From Apostichopus japonicus (taxonomy: Eukaryota > Echinodermata > Holothuroidea > Aspidochirotida > Stichopodidae), in assembly GCF_037975245.1 (NCBI RefSeq), contig NC_092563.1:1827001-1891000 (forward strand): a stretch of 64,000 nt of DNA, written 5' to 3'. The notes under the pieces were generated by a model. It saw nothing but the letters and a program-made list of their open reading frames with translations, had not been told where the DNA came from and made no database searches. The position numbers and the translations under genes were made by a program. Positions 38,882 to 51,312 of this stretch are shown here, one piece after another (position 1 is the stretch's first letter; each line of letters opens with the position of its first letter).

Positions 38882-39220
38882 ATGGCTTATGAAATAATTC
38901 GTGAAAGTGCCTCAGAATACAAAATTTACGTGTCCTTCTTACTGGTTTTAGTTTTGATTGGTTTTGTCTTGACTGTGGGATTAAATTGGCGTCGAAAAAA
39001 TGGTTACAATTTGACTTACAAACACGGCAAATACAAGGTATGTCAGTACAGTTACATATGTGTAACAAAGTACGCGAATCTATAGGGACACGCGAAGTTA
39101 CCGTACACCACCATACAACTCGATATCGATGTTTGAAGTAGATTATTATAGCAAGTCTTTCCATTTTTTGTACTGCAGATCCTCGGTTACAACGTTTACC
39201 TTATTATGCATACCAAATGA
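38882..39220 (+). CDS. Candidate two-exon 65-residue membrane micropeptide
   Basis: Exon 1 (38882-39037) encodes 52 residues: a polar N-terminus, a strong transmembrane segment (about residues 17-33, VSFLLVLVLIGFVLTVG) and a basic WRRKNGYN flank. It ends in phase 0 at a consensus donor AAG/GTATGT. Only 141 bases later a T-rich tract ends TACTGCAG/ATC (39178), and the same frame continues for 13 codons (ILGYNVYLIMHTK) to a TGA at 39218-39220. AATAAA follows near 39397. The ATG context has G at -3 and +4. It could instead be the first exon of a longer gene spliced elsewhere. No homologue is recognised. Confidence 0.4.
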
Positions 39221-42200
39221 GGGTGTGGAGAGGGGGCGGGCGTATTTGCTAACATGTAAATTCACAACAAATAACATGAATATTGAAGATTCGATATTTA
39301 TAAATATATCTATAGCTCTGAGTTTAACAGGACAGCCAGCACTACGTGGCATATTTTTTATACACCTATATTCCTTCATAAGCTTTGTGACTTTAATAAA
39401 AAATATAAATAATAGTTATCCATTCCTCATGTTGTATTGTGATGGAAATATCTTCAAAATACTGTTCATTCAATGTGAAGAAAAAAAACATTTCTATGAC
39501 TAATTTTTGTGTGACTAAAATGTCATGAAATCTTGATTAATTTTCTTTGTAACTTCATATCATATAAGCAGATCAATGAAATGAAGACGAAGAGGGGGAA
39601 TGTGGTGGGGGTGTTGGTGAGGGGAATACTCAAGTTTTCTTAATGGCATAATGGTTCAGGCTAAAGTTTTCATTGCATGCATGCACATAAACACACTGCA
39701 GAGTCAATTTTATCCCATCAATGTTTCCGGGCTAATATATAGCGTAAAAATCGACAGATGTTAACATTTTATAGTCTGGCTTGTTCATGCCCCAGTTACT
39801 GGGAGGCAGTCGTCTTTGATTCAGGTACATACCGGATAAGATTTAGCCAGTTGATAAAACTAATCGATACCTTTCCATGCCTTTCGGTCGATTTATTTTG
39901 TTCATATCTAAACTTAAAGAATCAACCTTTGATGTCGCATCTAGTTTATTACCACTATATACTGATTATTATAAAACACCGTAAGGATAAAAGGATTTAT
40001 TGAATCAGATAATTAGGTGATTACAACATTGATGTGTCACTGTTATTTTCTTATAATAAAACCTTAATATATTTTCGTGAAATTACTTTAATCTGCTAAA
40101 AAACATTGTTTCCTTCCGTGTCCTCTCATCATGAGTGACAGAACTTGTTTCTACTCGTGTAAATTATTGATTGTGTTTTTCTTCTGAAATTCAGCTTTCA
40201 CACACAAACACACAAAGCGCACACGCACACATACGCACCTACCCAGACACACAGAACAAAGAATAAAGTAAGTGAAATTTTCGCCTTGCCTATACAAGCG
40301 ACTTGAAATAGAATTTGCCTTAAAATGGATGGCTTTTCACTTTCTTTTCATATTTTTTTTTCTTATCTCGATATGTAATCAAGCAAAATGGGTAGTAATC
40401 TTTTTCGTAGAATTTACGGCCAGTTTAATATACTTATAGACTGAATTAAAAAAATGTCAAATGTGAATTGCAGAGTTGAGTAGAATGAAGCCGCTTTCCT
40501 ACAAAAAGAAGAGTGCGTTATGGTGTGATTAACTAGTTTAGGATGATAGTCTGCAGTGAATGTCAGTGACAAGTTTGAAAATAGTAATTACAGATATTAC
40601 TTTGGCAGAAGCGTTATATTGAATATGTTTAATATATAATGTGTCTCGTAACGCACAGAGACAGCGCTCTTTGTTAGAATGGTCTCCAAACATTATATAT
40701 ACAAATACATATATACATATATACTGGATTATAGTGTAAACAAACCACCTGTCTTGGTGAGAATCACAGCATGTTTTATGGACCCGATTTCTATAAGCAC
40801 CCCCAGTCTCACTGCTGCCCCTCCCCTCCCCCACCGCAGAAAAGAAAGAAAGAAACAGGTCATTCCGACTCTTGATTGTTGTCGGGGGGGGGGGGGGAGA
40901 CAAGCCTAATCGAGCTGTGAGACTAATGGTCTAACAAATAATCAGCAATTACAACGTATAGAACGGGATTTTTCAAAATTATTTTCAATTTACGAAAAGT
41001 TGGTTTGTGTAACTGCAAAGTAGTTTTAAAGGGAATTCAAGGGTCTCAGTGGAGTCAAAGTTGCGTTTGATTAAGACAAAACCAATTTGATCAATGTTCA
41101 TTCGAACATGATCCATCACACACCGCCCCTTCCCCCACTCCCCCTTTTTTTCATAGTTAAGTATATGTATATATACGTGTGATCACGCTTAATATCTTCT
41201 TGCTTTGAATTACTTCGGTAACATGAAAGAAACAGAAATGAAGATAATGTACAATGCAGGACATAAGAATGAGGGTATCATAATTTTGTTCTTATCTATA
41301 TAGCTGGCAGTTTTCAGGAAATGTTCCGAAGTACTTGCAGCTAGACTATATCCACTCGAGAAGGACATGACTTCCCGGTGTGTTCGTTTGATGACGTCAA
41401 TTCACGAAGATATGCAACTCAAGCCTGAACAAATGTCTCCGGTTTCTTGATATAATGACCCACTCATAAAGGTTGGTAATGTTCTCTACTGTTCTAAGTT
41501 TTCAGAGAAACCCACCTTGTGTTCAAGTGTCACGGATAAGGATAAATTTATAGAAAGTAATAAAAAAAAATTGACACTTTCGGTTGAATCATGCATGATA
41601 ACCTCATGTAACTATTAAGAAAGAACTTGACTCGAAAAAAAATTAAACAAAGATATGAGTAAAACTTTGGTAAAATCTACTGAAATCGATATAGATATTT
41701 GAGAAGATCAGTTTCTTGCCGAGTGAATTGTGACACCAGTCATTCATTTGGTCTTTCTTCCCTAAGAAGAATCACAATACGATTATATACGCTTAGATGT
41801 TACTACATCAACGCAAAATATGTGAAATTTGAAATATTGTTTATTTTTTTCCATTTCCATTTTCAAATTTTCGACATTATTCAATAGTAGTCAAATTTAT
41901 TTTTTAAATTGTGAAATTAGAAATAATAGTTGGCGATTTTTATGTTTCCTAATTTGTATCTACGTGTAACTAATACTAAGAACGGTGAATGCGTTGTATA
42001 GGGTAAATGCGTGGTGTAGCAGTGTGATTATCCGCGACACAACCTCTAGGTTCCTTCCTTCCTCAGGTACCAGAGTCTGTTGACCTAATCAAAGGTTACT
42101 ACTATGCACGCAGTCTTTATGAAAGTCTTAACCGATTAAAAGGCTAAAAGATGTATCCGGTAAGCCGGTTTACAATAAGACGAACTATACAAGCTCGACA

Positions 42201-45200
42201 GTATAACTTGCACCAGTTTACACTGCTTTTAAAGAGAGAGCAGTATTAACTTCTTTTGTTTTACTACTTGAGGTAAGTACCCCCTCGTCTTCCGAACTCT
42301 TGGAAATTACTTATCTGAACTGAAATAAAGTAAACTTTATTACAGAAGAAAACTATAATCTAACATGAAACGTAAATGTATATACGACGAATTTGTAAAG
42401 AACCAAAAATAAAACACACTGAGGCCTAATTACTCCTTAATTTTACCTTCATTTGGTGATAAAGAGGACTTTTGTCTTATTTTTTTTCAAATCGTAATCT
42501 GCGTTATATCTGCGTATACGCTACCATACTTTATACTAAACTCTATAACGTTTAAAATATAACTAAACAAACCGACTACCAAGTGCTGTGTCAATTCGAT
42601 ATATATTTTCAGTGGGACCTCTTATCATCTCTATTTTCTTTTGGTCTGCTGCTCTTTATGGTGTAGGATGTCCTCTCTAAACATCAGAAAGAGACAGGGA
42701 CGTTATTTAATTGCCAACGTAAATGTTACGAAGAGAGAAAAAAAGGCGCAACGTTTGAGATCGTATTACGCGTAGATTGATCTTATGGAACTTATCACCC
42801 GGTGAATTTGGTTCTTGGATTTTTATAACTAATTGAGAGAATTAAAGTTGACGTTGGGTGAATCGATGTCCTCTCATTGACCTTGGTCTTGGGTTAAGAG
42901 AAAATTTCGATTCATTAAGGTTTGGTCATTGTGTTTATAGTTTAACCGTATAGATCCTTCTTGTTCAAATTGTCGAAGATTGATTTTAATTGTAATCCAA
43001 ATAAACATGTAATTGCCAAATCAATCAAATATTTGTGTAACGTATGTGGCTTGATTTGATACGTCAAGTGTACCGTATGGCTCGGACACGGATGTCATAA
43101 GCACACGTCAATTTTCTCGTTTAAAATTAAAGGGATATTTTGGTGGTTGAAATTGATTGCAAAATGTATTTTGGATAATTAGGTCGAAACCACATCATTA
43201 AATGACTATTATATCGCGAACACATAATTTAATTTTCAAATTTGATGAATTTTTGTAATTGCATCTGGCAACAACAGAGTGAATGACGTCATCAGGGCAA
43301 ATTGAGTTGAATCTGACTTTGGATTTATCTTTATAATACTGCAATCATTCATCCACAGATGAAAAATAATATTTATACATGAAAAAATACAATTTGATGA
43401 ATTAATAAATACAGCAAACATTTAAATATAAACAAACATTTCAAATTTATCGAGTTTTATGGATAAATGTTTAAAATCAACAAGAATAACTTAAACAGAG
43501 AAAGTCAAACTTCTGAAGAAATATCTGATTTAGAGGACATAACAAACCGTCCACCTATACTGTGATCCAATTCCTGAGTATATAGAGGAACGTTTAGCAA
43601 GTTCAATGAATCATATCTTGATTTAGGGACAAGATAACGAATTGAAGTCTCCTACTAACAGTGTTGAACTAATTTACCTTCAATACATTGCCCAGGGTCG
43701 GATTAAGCCAGTGCGGGGCCTACGGTAGCATTTCTGCTAAGGCACGTTCCATTTTCCTTTTCATCTTTGGGCAGCGGGTATGACTTCTGACAGTTTCAAA
43801 TATTTATGCGTCTTATATTATATATCTTATTAATACCACACTCCCATTAATTACTGTGTTAAGTATAATAACCCCAATTGAAGGTGATAATAGGCTAAAA
43901 TCGCTAACCTTAAACACCCAGTCGTTCATAAAAGTTGATGACAGTATAGTACCATAGTAATAGAGCAAGTGTAGAGTAACTGAAAAGGAATTGATAGTTT
44001 GCAAGCATTTTGGCCCTCAAATATACGGGGTGCGTAGCATATGCTACTTTAGCTATAATTAAAAGGGCGCATATCACATGATTTGCATAAACTTGGGAGT
44101 CATGCGAACCATGTGCGCCTCCCCGGCTCCGTCATCCCTGTTTTCAACGAATGACCATTCACTTGCCTGAGGAGATGACGTCATCCTCAAGTCCGCCTCA
44201 AAGAAGATTAAGCATATTTACAAGCTGAATATCTTGAAAACTGCAATAGCTATATATATTACTGGCATTTAAATGCATTTATTTTCTTGGATTATGACAT
44301 ATCAAAATTATACTTCTGCTTTAAGTCATTTCTTATAATCTGAATTGATACCAGATTACATAAATAAGGAAGCCATCAATATTTCCCTGCTTCTCCCAAG
44401 AATCACACACTATACTTGCCAAATGCTATGTACGAAATCCAGCTTTTTCTTACGTCCAACACAACCCCCACCACCCCCTCCAAAAAAAAAATAGCCCTCG
44501 TAGGTATAGCAGCGAAATTCGATGGCAAAAAACGCATTCAGATATTTGAAAACTGACACTGTTCAAAATAAACATGACAACATTGTTTTCTTCTTCTATT
44601 TCGAAAAAAAATAGGTGTAAATCTAACGAAAAAAATGGAATATAATTATAAGAACCGCACCTATAGCTCTATAAGATATATACTACCGTATATCTTTGTA
44701 ATTAAGATAACTTCTATACTTTCAGACCAAGTATGTATGCTGATATTATTCCCCTGCAGTTTATATCGTATTCAGCGAAACTCAATATCCTTTATATAGT
44801 CCTATATAGACGTCTGGTATACACAGACTACAGATTAATTGGTTATCTCGGTTTCTTGCGCATCTGTTGTAATTTGATCAGATCAAAAATAGAAAGAAAC
44901 AACGAGAAAACAATTTAACGTCATTAATTTTCCCAGGTGTACACTTTCATATGTATAGTAAGAAAATTACACCCTATAGTCACTTAACGTAAAAATTCCA
45001 TTGCTCAGTATTATGAGCGATGATTCTCTCAAGCCCGTCCATCCATGCCCTCATGTGCTGAGTATATATCTTTCTATATAGTATTTCGCCTGCTTTACAT
45101 CTATACCGCAAAACGTATTAAGTTTCATATTTACATGGGGACCAGGTGTTGACACGCTCAGTGAAGGAACTTACGTGCGTGTATGCAACACGAGAATGTC

Positions 45201-45640
45201 TTAAACATAGAAACTGATGACGATGATGTAATTGCCTCTTTTCAAAGAACGTTATTTTGTACATCAGTTTTGTAAGTTCAGTGTTTTGTACGCTTTTGTT
45301 GTTGTTGATGTAACTAACACACGAAGAAGAGCGTTAGCATTACTGACAGATCGAACTATGGTCTGTTTATTTTAAGCGATGTTATATGGGAACTATACTT
45401 ATTACTTACCGGTATACTTATATATAGTGACCTTGAGCACGACTCGGTATATTAAACAGAAAGTCACGCTGTAGATGGGACGACTTTGGAATTCGTATAA
45501 ATTTATATACGATAGCACGGGGAAGAAAAAGAAGTATGTGAGATGTCACTTGTTGGCATCCTTAAGTTATTGTCACAGTAAGACAACAGCACGAGAACAA
45601 TTTACTAGCACAAGGCAGCTATAATTTGTGATCAGAAGCC
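39221..45640. other. Long stretch without a recognised gene
   Basis: AT-rich sequence with a CA-rich tract (40200-40254), a G run (40885-40898) and a terminus-like CAGGGTCGGATTAAGCC at 43693. A good donor-like string GAGGTAAGTACC lies near 42270 after a T-rich stretch without an open frame, so a non-coding 5' exon is possible. TGACGTCA occurs at 41392, 43284 and 44176. No coding sequence was supported. Confidence 0.35.
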
Positions 45641-45648
45641 CGCTGGGT

Positions 45649-45655
45649 TATAAAT
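45649..45655 (+). promoter_or_regulatory. TATA box candidate
   Basis: TATAAAT lies 91 bases before the ATG of a spliced hydrophobic exon. Transcription would start near 45680, giving a leader of about 60 bases with a CT-rich stretch (45706-45718). Confidence 0.4.
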
Positions 45656-45739
45656 GAATACGTCACGCCGTGGAGATTAGTATACAACGAGCATATCCTC
45701 GTTATCTCGCTCTCTCTTGCAAATCTTTATCAAGGAAAC

Positions 45740-45804
45740 ATGGATTTTATTGGTTTTTTCGAGTGGATCTTACTCTTGTTTTTATCATTTCTCTGTTTGT
45801 CAAG
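45740..45804 (+). CDS. Candidate first exon: signal peptide or membrane anchor
   Basis: From an ATG in the context AAACATGG the frame reads MDFIGFFEWILLLFLSFLCLS and reaches a strong donor CAAG/GTAAGT at 45804, in phase 2. The peptide has the length and hydrophobicity of a signal peptide or an N-terminal anchor (as in endoplasmic reticulum enzymes). The TATA box at 45649 gives it a plausible promoter. I could not find the next exon: the following kilobase is non-coding and then a hAT element is inserted at 46776, so the gene may extend far to the right or beyond the window. Confidence 0.45.
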
Positions 45805-45810
45805 GTAAGT

Positions 45811-46767
45811 TCCCCCTTTTTGTGAATTCTTTTTTGTTACTTTGTATATTAATTTTTCTTCAAAGGAGTTTCGATTTTTAATTGGTCTTTTCTTCTGCTG
45901 TTTTCAAAGCTGGATATAAAGTTCTATCAATTATTCAAACTTTTAACCGATGTGATTTAGTTCGGTAAGATGTCTTTTTCGCATGTAACAATGAATGAAT
46001 TCCTGGATTAACCGGATTATCGACATTACTTCGACTTAATCCAATTCGAACTAAACGAACGCTGTCGAACTATACCAGATCTTAAAAGATACTTACAAAT
46101 GAGTTTCACTTCGCAGAACAAGAAACCTGACAGAAAGATCATTTTTTCCCCTTCAAAAATGTTTCAATTTGACAACTTCCCTCTTAAGAGTAAAAAATAT
46201 TGAACGTGGTCAACACAGTATATGGTATGGTTTTTCCTTTTGTTGCAATTTAAGTAAAGGAATACATTACAAAAATATCACATATTACTTATGTATTACA
46301 TCTAATTGTCTATTTTAATGAGAGATTGTTTTCTGCACATTACCTTAATTAAAAGATCTATCGAGGTACGTTTCACTTTTAGCACTGTTCTCTCGACATC
46401 GGAATATATGGAAGTTATCACATATGCATTTGCAGTGAAGTTTTTGTATTAATTTTTGATATGAGCCATCCATTTCTTACTATTCGGCTCGTTAATACTG
46501 ACAGAAGGATAAACAATATTTTTTTAATGAAAAATATTCTTTTCATGTATCATTAAGAAACACGAACTCGGTAATAAAAGGATCCATCAATATAACGGAC
46601 ACATTCTCCAGTTAGGAGCCAGCAGTTTATTGATTTTAAGTTTGTCTTTCTTTGATTCATCAGCAAGTCAATTAAATTGACCAAAAACTTTAAGAGTTGT
46701 AAATGTAGCTTAATTCCGGAAGGTTGATTAATCATTGATATCTGATACATTTGTAATGTTTGTTTAA
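45811..46767. other. Non-coding, possible intron
   Basis: AT-rich sequence downstream of the donor at 45804. No recognisable exon or repeat. Confidence 0.35.
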
Positions 46768-46775
46768 CTGTCTTT

Positions 46776-47231
46776 CAAGGGCGGCGGAAGCACTTTTAAT
46801 CTGGGGGGCACCGACATCAAAGGGCACTTTGCAGAAATTCGATTGGACTGATGTAGCCTTATATTTAGTACCCTTTATAACTCTTATTGTATTATCTTTT
46901 TTTGCGTATACACATCACTCCATCAACGCCCCCCCCCCCCACCCCTTTCATAGAAAATATGCATACTAGTTTGCAATATCCAAAGTTGTATGCACGACTA
47001 TCTGAGCGGAGCGCCACCATCGGTTGGCGCGGAGCGTACAAGGAAATTTTTGGTTTTACAAACCCCTCAGATGGCCAGAAACGGCCCTTCCCGAGTGTTC
47101 ATTCCGGTTCCCTGGCCTCTTGCTAACTTGAGACACCTCAATTTTTATGTAGAAAAAGGGCACATTTTTAACCCTGAGGAAAAGTGGGGGGGGCACGTGC
47201 CCCCTGTGCCCCCCCGGTTCCGCCGCCCTTG
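46776..47231. mobile_element. hAT-type element, CAAGGGCGGCGG family, exact TSD
   Basis: The left end CAAGGGCGGCGGAAGC and the right end GGTTCCGCCGCCCTTG share a 14-bp inverted repeat. The flanks are CTGTCTTT (46768-46775 and 47232-47239), an exact 8-bp duplication. Poly(C) lies at 46929-46940 and a G/C-rich block before the right end. The interior (46995-47135) matches, inverted, 11675-11815 of the differently ended element at 9677-11891. No transposase. Confidence 0.88.
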
Positions 47232-47483
47232 CTGTCTTTGCAATGTCGTCTGTATTTAGAATTTCATCAAAATGTTACTCTTTGGTAGAAATATTGTTTG
47301 CTCTGTGGTTGTTTACACATTATTATGCACATTATTCGTAGGCTATAAGTAAATAAACTCACAGCGAATATTATGAACCGTAAAATATTTGAACATGTAT
47401 TCCCACTTACCAAGCGAAACAAAAGTTTTTGGCAAATGTAAGTGGAAATTGATATGAACTACATTAATGGTATAGTGTCAATT

Positions 47484-47885
47484 GGGAGCGTTGTGGTCAA
47501 CTGGTTAAGGTTATGGCCTGGCGATCTAAGGATTGCAAGTTCGAGTCCTGAAGGTATATATACATTGTTTCGTTTGGTAAGTCATTTAACCTTCATTGCC
47601 TCTCTTCATCCATGTACAAAAATGGCGACTTGCGAGGTAACTTGTAAACATACTTGCGTGAGCCGATTTGTGGCTGAACCCTATGGGAAGTCCCCCAGGG
47701 GACACGTAGATGCGGTGCGCTGTAGTGCCCCAGGGGGGGGGGGGGGTTGTTTGAATTGTGCACACTTTGGTGTGTGGATGTAACAAGTTACCAATGACTA
47801 GGGGTGTTGTAAAGTCATGTGAGAGCGCCTTGGCTTGAACACGACTGCAAACCTTCAACTTATTAATGGTAAACACTCGATGAAA
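47484..47885 (+). repeat. tRNA-derived SINE
   Basis: The head starts GGGAGCGTTGTGG. It carries box A TGGTCAACTGG (47494-47504) and box B GTTCGAGTCC (47539-47548), with GCGATCTAAGG between them, like a tRNA. The body continues to a GTGAGAGCGCCTTGG segment (near 47818-47832), which resembles the conserved tail domain of several animal SINEs. A 13-base G run sits inside. The 3' end is approximate and I saw no clear target duplication. A frame of 113 codons across it is incidental. Confidence 0.75.
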
Positions 47886-48237
47886 AGTTGATAATATTTG
47901 CAAATCTCGTGGAAAATCGACCAGTTACATTAGAAAGGACTGGCAAATGATTAAGAAAAAGAGATATTTCTCTCGCCAAGTTAATCAAAAGGTAGCCTTC
48001 CGGTGTCTAGCTTCACCATGTCAATATCCTCCAGCGTTATATGATCAATTGGATAAAGGTAGTAGCATAAGAAACATTGAATCCTAGGTTATTATCGGAA
48101 ATTCTGATCTGAAAAAGTAGCGTGATATATGTATACCTGTGGCCTGCTAGAAATCGATACCAAACCTTATAGCTTTGGTTTGACCTTTTGGGTGATATTG
48201 CTAAGGTCTGTAACGCAATAGGTGTATTAAGTCCTAT

Positions 48238-48566
48238 CAGGGACGTAGCCAGCGGGGGGGGGGGGGTGTGTGCAATGGGAGAGATCGCTCCCTCTTTGAT
48301 TCCCCCGAAAAATAAAGTGTAAAAGTTAAACCCTCTTTTCAGGTTGAAGGAAGCTATGCGACCCTTTCAATCTTTCCCCGGAAAGTTCGTCTACTGCGTA
48401 ATACAATACTTTCATTATTGTTTATTTCCTGCATCGTGGGGGGGGGGGCAAAATTGTTCTTAGTACATAATGGCGCTCCGTTAAGTTTAATAATGATCAC
48501 CATACCTTGTGAGAAGAGCCCCTTTTAAAATTATGCTTCCCTTTCAAATTTCTGGCTACGTCCCTG
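48238..48566. mobile_element. Short hAT-type element, GACGTAGCC family
   Basis: The ends CAGGGACGTAGCCAG and CTGGCTACGTCCCTG are perfect 15-bp inverted repeats. The flanks AGTCCTAT (48230-48237) and GGTCCTAT (48567-48574) match at 7 of 8. G runs at 48254-48266 and 48439-48447. At 329 bp it is a miniature relative of 9677-11891. Confidence 0.88.
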
Positions 48567-48574
48567 GGTCCTAT

Positions 48575-51113
48575 ATAGTAATAATTCCTTGATTATAACA
48601 TAATGATTGAGATTCAATATGCACAAAATGAGTCATTAATAAAACTAAAACTTGATTAGGAAGTTACCCAGAAATTGCAAAGCAATGTCATTGCTCATCT
48701 CTCTCCCCTCCCCCCCCTTCCCCTTATTCTCTCCCTACCCCAACCATTATTGACACCACAGCCAAACACGATCAGTAGTTCAAAAAGATGATAGCGATTA
48801 ACATGCAGGATATTCTCGCTCTTGTATTATTATTGACTCTTGGTCATCATGTCTCTGTGCTATAGTCACGTGAGGTATGAACTGAAATCAATAATTCAAA
48901 TTTGATGTATATACCCGGACAGGTTTGGTTGTTTTGCTAAGGTACCCCCTCAGTAGTCAAGGATGAACGCTTGGCCACAGAAAATAAGGGGTGGTGAAGG
49001 TCCCCGATGCCCTAGGACGGTTGAGAAAGGTGTAGGGGTTGAGGAAGGTGTAGGGGTTGATGAAGGAGTAGGGGTTGAGGAAGGATTAGGGGTGGGTGTA
49101 GGATGTACCCAGCAGACCGAGAAAGAAGAAGAAGGACAAGAAGGGGGGGGGGGGAGCAACAATGGGCCTACTGTCTTACTGATGGGATAATATAGTTAGT
49201 TTGAACACTTGTGATATCCAAATTTGTTGGATAATGTACCAAATTGTTTCTTAAAGCGTAATAGTACCAAGGTGACGACCGCTTGGACATTTAGAGACGG
49301 AAATGGACCTCAAAACGAGGGTCAGGCGGAATGGCCAAAACACGAGTGTGTCTGCTATTATGGGAAATGGTGGGAGGGGGATCTTTATAAATCTACTTGT
49401 TGCTCACCCCACCCCCTCCCCTTCCTCCGGATGGGGATACAAATCTCAATGGCCCCTTCAACATCGTGGCGAAGAATATGATGAAGTAAAATAAAATGGT
49501 CTAGAAAAATATATATATATAGGTATATGAAACAGAACTAGAACGAAGAAAAAATACTCACACAACAGACAACACACACACATAAAGACATGCGTGTTGT
49601 CTTGTTAATTGTCATGTTATAGCCTCATACCGTTAATGATATTGTCATGCATGCTCATAAAAACGTGTTCTTGAGTTAAGTTTGGCGAACCTTGATGAAT
49701 TTCGATGAGTTGCTCATAATTTATGAACGAATTTGGGCGCCTCTAAGAGGAAACGACGCGATTGTAAATGAAAACTGACATCAGAAATATCTTTAAGTTA
49801 TAAGGCATGCAAGCATCTTACGATTCCATGTTACCATTTACAAATATGTGGAATATGCTAGGCTTATATGTTAATACATATTGAGACATACAATTAACGT
49901 TTGTGGTTTTTTTGAGCTGTATTCTATATGTTAATGAAGACATGGTTTCACGCTGTCTCTCTTGAAAAGGAAATGAAATAAAACAGCATAGTGGTGTTCC
50001 CTTGGTTTACCTTGGGCCTCTTTATAGTACACGGTTGATGCTTGCTTGAATTTGCCAATTTTGTCTTTAAACCAATAGAAAAGGAAGATAAAAGGAGCAA
50101 GGAAAAAATATTTTAAAATAAAAGTGAAAGGCAGGTTGCTGTTAGTTCGTTATTTTACGAGGACATAAATCAATCAAGTTTTGTCATTCTGGATAAGTCT
50201 ATGGCAATAAATTATTACACACTAAGGACTCTGTCATATCATTCTGATGGGACCGAATGATATGAACAGCCTGTCTCGTTCTCTATAATGGATAGTTTTG
50301 TATTCAAGCGCAAATGTATCGACAAAGAACTGGTATAGGATATAACGCAGTGTTCTAATCCCCAGAAAACCCTCATCGACTGACTTGTATAGGCATGCAT
50401 ATAAGAACATTACAAAAAATAAAATAAAATTATGAAGCCCATTCGAACCTCCTGTTTATGGTCTTTCTGGATGGACGTGCAGGAAGTGAACTTGAATGGA
50501 TAGGACCAAGAGCATATTTATTTCATACTGATGAAAAACAAAAACATGTTCCAAGCATGATTCTGGTGATATTTTGCATCCAATTCCCTACGAAATCCTT
50601 TTAAAGATATTGATATTATGGAAATTGTCACAGTTTGTAATATCAACCGAAAGCGAGCTTGTGTGATATGGTAAGTTGTAAATTGTTTTCATATGCTTTA
50701 GTGATTCACTGTATTGGTTTTGATCTTGGATTTAATATATGTTTCCCACTCAACGTAAAGTGGATGTGAAATTAGTTAACCAGTTTCAATCAATATGGGT
50801 ACATATGTAGGCCTATTCAAGAAAAGGCAACATCTCAAGTGTGTACAATCTTCTCATGACTTAATACATTTCATTGGGACATTTATTTGTTATAGATATC
50901 TTCTTTTTTTTACATTTATGTTATTGATTATTACAAATGCGATATGTCGTAAATTTTCTCATATACAGTGGAAATGGTGAAATTTCAACATTTGACGGTG
51001 ATACACTCGAGTAAGACCGATAAGAGACTGACACAAGGTCGCCGGGTCACCAGACGAGTCATCATTTACCGTAAATGTATGAGTTGCGAAAACTTGCACA
51101 ATGACAAACGCGT

Positions 51114-51119
<6 letters not shown>
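48575..51119. other. Non-coding; minisatellite at 49019
   Basis: C-rich and G-rich runs (48711-48722, 49143-49154) and an 18-bp minisatellite (listed separately) are present. A donor-like ATGGTAAGTTG near 50666 has no open frame before it. No gene recognised. Confidence 0.35.
49019..49100. repeat. 18-bp minisatellite, four copies
   Basis: GGTTGAGGAAGGTGTAGG is repeated four times with single-base changes and a trailing partial copy. The minus-strand frame (Pro-Thr-Pro-Ser-Ser-Thr repeats) is not taken as a gene. Confidence 0.85.
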
Positions 51120-51192
<73 letters not shown>

Positions 51193-51312
51193 TTATGTAT
51201 ATGTATAAACATATATATATATATATATACATATTTATGTATATGTATAAACATATATATATATATATATACATATTTATGTATATGTATAAACATATAT
51301 ATATATATATAG
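51120..51312. repeat. (TA)n with three copies of a longer repeat
   Basis: After about 65 bases of pure TA, a block containing ATATTTATGTATATGTATAA plus a TA run occurs three times at about 45-base spacing, a small higher-order repeat. Confidence 0.9.

Noticed and set aside
43693-44140. Possible hAT element between CAGGGTCGGATTAAGCC and a terminal CATCCCTG
   Set aside because: The two ends match poorly and the flanking 8-mers (ACATTGCC and TTTTCAAC) do not agree; only the left end looks like a terminus.
48950-49190. Proline/threonine/serine-rich and glycine/valine-rich frames
   Set aside because: They come from the 18-bp minisatellite and a G run and are open on both strands.
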